From Oscillospiraceae bacterium (lineage in GTDB: Bacteria; Bacillota; Clostridia; Oscillospirales; Ruminococcaceae): 64,000 nt of DNA. Under the pieces are notes generated by a model. The model was not told the origin of the DNA. It made no database searches and worked only from the letters and a program-made list of their open reading frames with translations. This document shows, piece after piece, positions 59,687 through 64,000 of this stretch (positions are counted from its first letter, which is position 1; each line of letters starts with the position of its first letter). The stretch is taken from NCBI GenBank assembly GCA_021201135.1, contig JAJQGT010000025.1, forward strand, positions 1 to 64,000, read 5' to 3'. The translations under genes and the position numbers were made by a program.

Positions 59687-59761
59687 CTATTTCTTTAAAC
59701 TATTGCCGATGGTAATACTCAAATTGATAGCCGAAATCAGCAAACCTAGAAGTAGAATCAC
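59687..59761 (-). pseudogene. Truncated type I toxin, locus 3
   Basis: A 24-codon frame VILLLGLLISAINLSITIG ending in NSLKK and a stop, the membrane and basic part of a holin-like toxin. The start region is replaced by the terminator hairpin; the GTG at 59761 has no ribosome site. Confidence 0.65.
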
Positions 59762-59764
59762 TAC

Positions 59765-59796
59765 AAAAGCGCACCATGTCGATTGGTGCGCTTTTG
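59765..59796. terminator. Bidirectional terminator
   Basis: A 12-bp stem with a seven-base loop and T runs on both sides; it ends the antisense RNA of locus 3 and the minus-strand kinase gene. Confidence 0.88.
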
Positions 59797-59802
59797 TAAT
59801 TA

Positions 59803-60690
59803 TTACGCCTTTGAAGCCTTATCAAGATACCCAAGAATCTCCCCAAGCATGCGATAATCTTCGGATTCCAGTACTTTTTCCTCGTCTTTGAAATATACAA
59901 ACATCGAGTACTGGCAGAAGGCGGAGATGGCGACGTCGCGGGAGAATTCCTGCTTGTCGACCGTGAACCGGGGATTCCGGTGCATTTCTTCGTAATAAGC
60001 CTCAAGAAAAGCCTTTGCGGAATCGGCGGAGATGTACGGCTTGCCATCTTCGTACCCGACAAAGGCGAAGCGCCCCAAATCCAGAAAGTAGGGGAGAATG
60101 TCGGCATACGTCCAGTCGATGAGCCAGGCGTTTTCGCCGTCCAGGAGGGCGTTTATCGGGAGAAAATCGTCGTGAACCAGTGTCCTCGGAGCCGAAAAGA
60201 AACGGGCTTCGATTGCTCCGAAAACATCGCTGTATCCGGGGAAATACTTGCGGCTCTTCTCCCAGAACCGAAGAACCTTGCGGTCAAAGTAGCTTTTGCA
60301 CCCGTCGGGATTGGTACCGGTGCCGAGATAGTAGCTCTGAATTTTCGCGAGCTCCTTGCCGACTTTCCCTGCATCCTCGGGCGAGCAATCTCTTGCGTCC
60401 GTGCCGTCTATATACGGCATAGTCACCCAGCAGTCGTCGCCAATCTGAAAGCTTGAGACAACAGGCGGGACCGAGAAGTCGTGACCGGCAAAGTACTGCT
60501 CAAACTTCTCCTTGTCGCGGTCGGACTTCTTCAAAACAAGCTTGCCGTCCAGTAAGAAAACATCGTAGATTTTATTGAGGCGGGTGTCAACGAATCTCCG
60601 CACCGAATCGAGGCTGTAAACCCCGGCTCTCTCAAATACCCCTGCAAATTCCGCCCATTCCTCGGCGGTAAGATTTCTGGTTTCGGTCAT
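59803..60690 (-). CDS. Aminoglycoside phosphotransferase (APH)-like kinase
   Basis: A 295-residue protein-kinase-like phosphotransferase: phosphate-handling lysine in LVLKKSD, catalytic loop LVHDDFLPINALL and metal site WLIDWTYADI. The family contains antibiotic kinases but also many metabolic kinases, so resistance cannot be assumed. ATG 60690 is preferred since GGAG lies 10 bases upstream; ATG 60705 is the alternative. Confidence 0.82.
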   Translation of the reverse strand: MTETRNLTAEEWAEFAGVFERAGVYSLDSVRRFVDTRLNKIYDVFLLDGKLVLKKSDRDKEKFEQYFAGHDFSVPPVVSSFQIGDDCWVTMPYIDGTDARDCSPEDAGKVGKELAKIQSYYLGTGTNPDGCKSYFDRKVLRFWEKSRKYFPGYSDVFGAIEARFFSAPRTLVHDDFLPINALLDGENAWLIDWTYADILPYFLDLGRFAFVGYEDGKPYISADSAKAFLEAYYEEMHRNPRFTVDKQEFSRDVAISAFCQYSMFVYFKDEEKVLESEDYRMLGEILGYLDKASKA

Positions 60691-60848
60691 AATGAATTTC
60701 TCCATGTCTGCGTTGTGATAAGTACAGTATACATCAAAAGATGCTGAGAAGCAATATTTTGTCGCTTTTCTTTATCCCTGCTCTCCCACTTGTGCAAAAT
60801 CCACAACTTAACATGCCACAAAACGACGAAATTTGTCGCGTTAAAGCC

Positions 60849-60877
60849 TTGTATATCGAAAGAAAATGTGATAAAAT
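60849..60877 (+). promoter_or_regulatory. Promoter of the 60911 gene
   Basis: TTGTAT (60849-60854), 17 bases, TAAAAT (60872-60877). Confidence 0.72.
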
Positions 60878-60910
60878 ATGTTCATATTATTACTGAGAAA
60901 GGTGATTTAT

Positions 60911-61195
60911 ATGAACGAAAATACTAATGTTCCCGGCAAGGGCGCGGCGACCGGCAGTTTGGTTGTCGGAATTATCGGCGTTGTTCTTTGGTTCTTTGGC
61001 TATTCCTCGATTCTTTCCGTAATCCTCGGCGTTGTTGGTCTGGTTCTCGCTTCAAGCTCCAAGAAGAGCGGCTTTGATGGCGGGATGAGAACTGCCGGAT
61101 TCGTACTTTCTCTCATCAGCCTTATCGGCGGTGCGCTTGTATTCGTTGCTTGCGTTGCTTGTGCCGGTATCATCGGCACTTTGGGAATGTATTGA
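60911..61195 (+). CDS. Small DUF4190-like membrane protein
   Basis: A 94-residue protein with an N-terminal GKGAATGSLVVGIIG motif and three glycine-rich membrane helices (about 12-30, 32-50 and 63-90), like DUF4190 proteins. GAAAGGTG precedes ATG 60911. Function unknown. Confidence 0.72.
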   Translation: MNENTNVPGKGAATGSLVVGIIGVVLWFFGYSSILSVILGVVGLVLASSSKKSGFDGGMRTAGFVLSLISLIGGALVFVACVACAGIIGTLGMY

Positions 61196-61221
61196 TAAGT
61201 CGTTTGGCTGAATGAATGTTG

Positions 61222-61251
61222 ATCCGGCAGGTACGTTGGTGCCTGCCGGAT
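61222..61251 (+). terminator. Hairpin between the 60911 gene and lgt
   Basis: ATCCGGCAGG pairs with CCTGCCGGAT over 10 bp. The T tail is short (TTTC), so it may only partly terminate. It ends just ahead of the lgt ribosome site. Confidence 0.6.
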
Positions 61252-61267
61252 TTCGTGGAGGGGTATT

Positions 61268-62047
61268 ATGTGTCCTGAGATTGTTTTGTTCGGGCGTGAG
61301 ATTCCGACCTACGGACTGCTCGGGGTGACCGGCGTGTTGCTCGGGCTTCTGTTCGTCATCCTTCGTTCAAAGAGATTCGGGCTCAGTGCGGACGACAGCG
61401 TCTATATCTACACCTTGGGCTGCGTGGGCGCGCTGATTGGGGCAAAGCTTCTTTATCTTGTAATCTCTTTTGATGAGATAATCGCGAATATCGACCTCCT
61501 GTTTACTGACACGGAGCTGTTCGTCGCAGACTATCTTTCTGCGGGAATGGTCTTCTATGGCGGAGCAATCGGCGGGGTTCTCGGAGCGCTGGCGGCTTCG
61601 CACTATTTCGGCAAGCGGCTTCGGAATTTCTTTCCGGTTCTTGCCCCTGCGCTCTGCCTTGCCCATGCCGTCGGGAGAGTCGGGTGCTTCTGCGCCGGCT
61701 GTTGCTACGGCTGTGAGACGGACAGCATTTTCGGCGTGACCTACACTGTCTCCCAAAACGCCCCGAACGGTGTGCCACTTCTGCCGATTCAGCTTTTCGA
61801 GGCGGCAACCGAGCTCGTCATCTTCGCAGTGCTGATTCTCCTTTCCGAAAAGCTCGCGAGAAAAGAGCTCCTTCTGCCGGCATACGTCCTCATGTACGCT
61901 CCGGCGCGGTTCATCCTCGAGTTCTGGCGGGGAGACGAAGTGCGGGGCATCCTCTTTGGGCTGTCCACCTCCCAGTGGATAAGCCTTGCGGTCTTCATAG
62001 CGGCGATAATCTGGATTGCCCTTAAATACAAAAAATCGCCTCGATAG
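61268..62047 (+). CDS. lgt: Prolipoprotein diacylglyceryl transferase
   Basis: A 259-residue polytopic enzyme that attaches diacylglycerol to the lipobox cysteine of prelipoproteins such as the GH5 and BspA proteins in this window. The Lgt signature is HAVGRVGCFCAGCCYG. GGAGGGG precedes ATG 61268. The stop codon lies in the stem of the following terminator. Confidence 0.95.
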   Translation: MCPEIVLFGREIPTYGLLGVTGVLLGLLFVILRSKRFGLSADDSVYIYTLGCVGALIGAKLLYLVISFDEIIANIDLLFTDTELFVADYLSAGMVFYGGAIGGVLGALAASHYFGKRLRNFFPVLAPALCLAHAVGRVGCFCAGCCYGCETDSIFGVTYTVSQNAPNGVPLLPIQLFEAATELVIFAVLILLSEKLARKELLLPAYVLMYAPARFILEFWRGDEVRGILFGLSTSQWISLAVFIAAIIWIALKYKKSPR

Positions 62048-62072
62048 CTTTTGACTATCGGGGCGATATTTT
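62035..62072. terminator. Terminator of lgt
   Basis: ATCGCCTCGATAG (62035-62047) pairs with CTATCGGGGCGAT (62055-62067), then ATTTTAT. It may also serve xylB from the other side. Confidence 0.85.
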
Positions 62073-62101
62073 ATGCTTATGCTTATGCCCATGCGCTCAA
62101 A

Positions 62102-63625
62102 TCACAGTTCTGCGAGCTTCTTGAACTCCGCCTTGAGTGCGGGGTAAATCTCGGTGTAGAGCTGATAGAACTCCTCATACTTCGGGACGTCCTCTGCAAT
62201 CGGCTCCTGAACCTTGTCGGTCTTGATGATTGCGTGGCAGGCTTCGGGAACGCTTGAGTAGAGTCCTGCGCCGACACCGGCGAGGATTGCAACGCCGAGA
62301 GCGGGACCTTCCTTCGAGGAAGCGGTCTTAACGGGGCAGTTATAGAGGTCTGCGAGCATCTGTCTCCAGATGGGGCTGGTGCCGCCGCCTCCGCAAGCCA
62401 TCATGTCGGAAACGTTGATATTCATCTGTCTGAAGACTTCGACGCAGTCACGGAGCGAGTAGGAAACGCCCTCCATAACGGCACGGAGCATATCCTTCTT
62501 GGTGTGCATAGCGGACAGTCCGAAGAACACGCCTCTTGCGTCCGGGTCAAGGTGCGGGGTTCTCTCGCCCATGAGATAAGGGAGATAAAGAAGCCTGTTC
62601 GCACCGATGGGGACGGTTGCGGTCTCCTTGTCCATGAGGTAATATGTGTCGACGTCCATCATCTTTGCGGTTTCCTTCTCGGCGTTGCAGAAGTTGTCTC
62701 TGAACCACTTGAGCGACAAGCCTGCGCCCTGTGTAACGCCCATGACGTGCCAGCTGTTCGGGACAGCCGCACAGCAGGTGTGGACTCTGCCGAGCTTATC
62801 TATAGAAATGTTAGAGGTGTGGGCGAATACGACGCCGGAGGTTCCGATTGTCGTGAACGCCTTGCCGTCCTCGACTACGCCGGTTCCGACTGCCGCCGCG
62901 GCATTGTCTCCGGCACCGCCGACAACCGGTGTGCCCTCGCAAAGTCCGACAGTCTCGGCAATCTCTTTAGTAAGACCACCTGTGACTTCGCAGGATTCAT
63001 AGACGTTTGCGAACATCGAGCGGTCGAACCCGAGAGCGTCGATGACCTCGTTGGACCAGTTTCTCTTAGGAACGTCAAGAAGCTGCATGCCGGAAGCGTC
63101 CGAAACCTCGGTTGCATATTCATGAGTGAGAACGAATCTTATATAGTCCTTAGGGAGAAGGATGTGGCGGCAACGCTCATAGTTCTCGGGCTCGTTGTTC
63201 TTGACCCAGAGAATCTTTGCGGCGGTCCAGCCGGTGAGTGCCGGGTTAGCGGTGATTTCGATGAGCTTGTCTCTGCCGAGGATGCGGTTCATCTCGTCAA
63301 TCTCGTTAGCGGTTCTCTGGTCGCACCAGATGATTGAGCGGCGGATAACCTCGTTGTCCTTGTCGAGCATGACAAGACCGTGCATCTGTCCCGAAAGACC
63401 GATGCCCTTGACATCCTCCTTCTTGACTCCGCTTTCCGCAACGACTGCCTTGATAGTGCCGATTGCGGCATTAGCCCAGTCAGCGGGGTCCTGCTCCGCA
63501 TAGCCGTTCTTCGGCTGATACATCGGGTATTCTATCGTCTTTGAAGCGACAACCGTACCCATTTCGTCAAACAGAACCGTCTTGGTTCCGCTTGTGCCAA
63601 TGTCTACACCTATAATGTAAGCCAT
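62102..63625 (-). CDS. xylB: Xylulokinase
   Basis: A 507-residue FGGY kinase: phosphate loop DIGTSGTKTVLFD, the sugar-binding segment GLSGQMHGLVML and catalytic-base region WCDQRT, then GGAGDNAAAAVGTG. It phosphorylates D-xylulose for the pentose phosphate pathway. ATG 63625 follows GGAGGAATC; in-frame codons upstream reach back into the palindromic element. No xylose isomerase is in the window. Confidence 0.95.
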   Translation of the reverse strand: MAYIIGVDIGTSGTKTVLFDEMGTVVASKTIEYPMYQPKNGYAEQDPADWANAAIGTIKAVVAESGVKKEDVKGIGLSGQMHGLVMLDKDNEVIRRSIIWCDQRTANEIDEMNRILGRDKLIEITANPALTGWTAAKILWVKNNEPENYERCRHILLPKDYIRFVLTHEYATEVSDASGMQLLDVPKRNWSNEVIDALGFDRSMFANVYESCEVTGGLTKEIAETVGLCEGTPVVGGAGDNAAAAVGTGVVEDGKAFTTIGTSGVVFAHTSNISIDKLGRVHTCCAAVPNSWHVMGVTQGAGLSLKWFRDNFCNAEKETAKMMDVDTYYLMDKETATVPIGANRLLYLPYLMGERTPHLDPDARGVFFGLSAMHTKKDMLRAVMEGVSYSLRDCVEVFRQMNINVSDMMACGGGGTSPIWRQMLADLYNCPVKTASSKEGPALGVAILAGVGAGLYSSVPEACHAIIKTDKVQEPIAEDVPKYEEFYQLYTEIYPALKAEFKKLAEL

Positions 63626-63671
63626 AAATGATTCCTCCAATATGTTTCCGGCAAGCCGGTAGTGTACTTGT

Positions 63672-63815
63672 GGAAACCCCTCCACCACCGGCTTCGCCGG
63701 CGGTCCCCCTCCCCTTTCAGGGGAGGCTTTTTGTGCTTCTATCAGAAGCCTGTGAAGAGGCAGTTATAGGCTCCCCTGAAAGGGGAGCTGTCAGCGAAGC
63801 TGACTGAGGGGTTTA
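63672..63815. repeat. Palindromic intergenic element, copy 5 (144 bp)
   Basis: Same layout and length as copy 2: AAACCCCTCC and CCGGC-TTC-GCCGG hairpin, CTCCCCTTTCAGGGGAGG, a short centre, CTCCCCTGAAAGGGGAG, TCAGCGAAGCTGA hairpin and AGGGGTTT. The right end runs into the stop codon of the next minus-strand gene. Confidence 0.9.
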
Positions 63816-64000
63816 CCCCTGATAGAGTCCTACTTCCGTAAGATTCTCAATTATATCCTCAAAGCTCTCGTCGTCGACCTCGACACATTCCCTCATTCCG
63901 GGGTTGTCGTCGCTCAGGACGTCCCATATAGTAGTCGCTTCGGGATTATTTTTGTAGCCGAGGGACTTTACAATCGGCTCGAATTTTGATAAACTGGTAG
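63813..64000 (-). CDS. Partial gene, C-terminal end only
   Basis: A minus-strand frame open across the window edge and ending at TAA (complement of 63813-63815). The last 62 residues include FEPIVKSLGYKNNPE, RECVEVDDESFEDI and end EVGLYQG. No family is recognisable from this fragment. Its TAA stop is formed at the edge of the palindromic element. Confidence 0.6.
   Translation of the reverse strand, partial: TSLSKFEPIVKSLGYKNNPEATTIWDVLSDDNPGMRECVEVDDESFEDIIENLTEVGLYQG

Larger units (their letters stand above)
59665..59796 (+). ncRNA. Orphan antisense RNA, locus 3
   Basis: From the promoter above to the hairpin AAAAGCGCACCA/TGGTGCGCTTTT (59765-59776 with 59784-59795), about 130 bases. It is antisense to the truncated toxin frame 59687-59761. 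Confidence 0.62.

Noticed and set aside
59803-60690. APH-like gene as antibiotic resistance determinant
   Set aside because: Only the general kinase motifs are visible; many APH-fold proteins phosphorylate metabolites.

Overview
The window looks like the chromosome of a gut Clostridia bacterium (Bacillota), most likely an Oscillospiraceae/Ruminococcaceae-type anaerobe. The support is the rpsL-rpsG-fusA-tuf order, the darA-holB-ricT cluster, a TrmK-Nif3 pair, RqcH, a secreted GH5 glucanase, an iron alcohol dehydrogenase, glycogen phosphorylase, a BspA-repeat lipoprotein and an LPXTG pilin. Most genes sit behind near-consensus sigma-A promoters (TTGACA, 17-bp spacer, TATAAT). The genus assignment is inference.

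Layout. 1-6.4 kb: a SigH-like sigma factor, zinc-ribbon protein, DUF1858 protein, trmK, Nif3, a GH5 lipoprotein, rqcH. 6.4-11.5 kb: tRNA-Leu and the str operon. 11.5-19.7 kb: an SPFH/ribbon-helix-helix pair with a three-box operator, a DUF4143 ATPase, an alcohol dehydrogenase, a BspA lipoprotein bracketed by 35-bp direct repeats, a TetR unit, a cysteine hydrolase, tRNA-Ser. 19.8-27.7 kb: a compact phage-derived cassette (TerS candidate, TerL, portal, scaffold, capsid, connector/tail genes, holin-like proteins, GH25 lysozyme) with no integrase, repressor, replication or tape-measure gene, behind a LexA-type promoter. 27.7-28.2 kb: an intact type I toxin-antitoxin locus. 28.2-37.2 kb: glgP, secG, ung, a four-tRNA cluster, a frameshifted YwaF-like gene, a GH3 enzyme, a ZIP transporter. 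37.2-41.9 kb (minus): a methyltransferase/hydrolase operon with a 32-bp palindromic operator and an internal partial gene duplication. 42-53 kb: greA, lysS, pilin, aminotransferase, lipase-glpK pair, trmO, a sigma/anti-sigma-like pair. 53-57.7 kb: WYL regulator, DUF896, an SOS-type gene for a 63-aa coiled coil, darA-holB-ricT. 57.7-60.7 kb: a toxin-rich patch with MazF, a frameshifted type I toxin, a truncated type I toxin whose antisense promoter survives, and an APH-like kinase. 60.9-64 kb: lgt, xylB and a partial gene.

Three layers stand out. First, a family of 144-191 bp palindromic elements (five copies or part copies) whose arms can act as terminators and which abut stop codons and ribosome binding sites. 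Second, three type I toxin-antitoxin loci at different stages of decay that share one design: matching ends on sense and antisense RNA, 5'/3' fold-back, and the antisense -35 box in the loop of the sense terminator. Third, two nearly identical SOS-type promoters 35 kb apart, one driving the capsid/packaging cassette and one driving a lone coiled-coil gene. The cassette plus its SOS control is the best candidate for an undescribed system, such as a domesticated phage particle or gene-transfer-agent-like unit.
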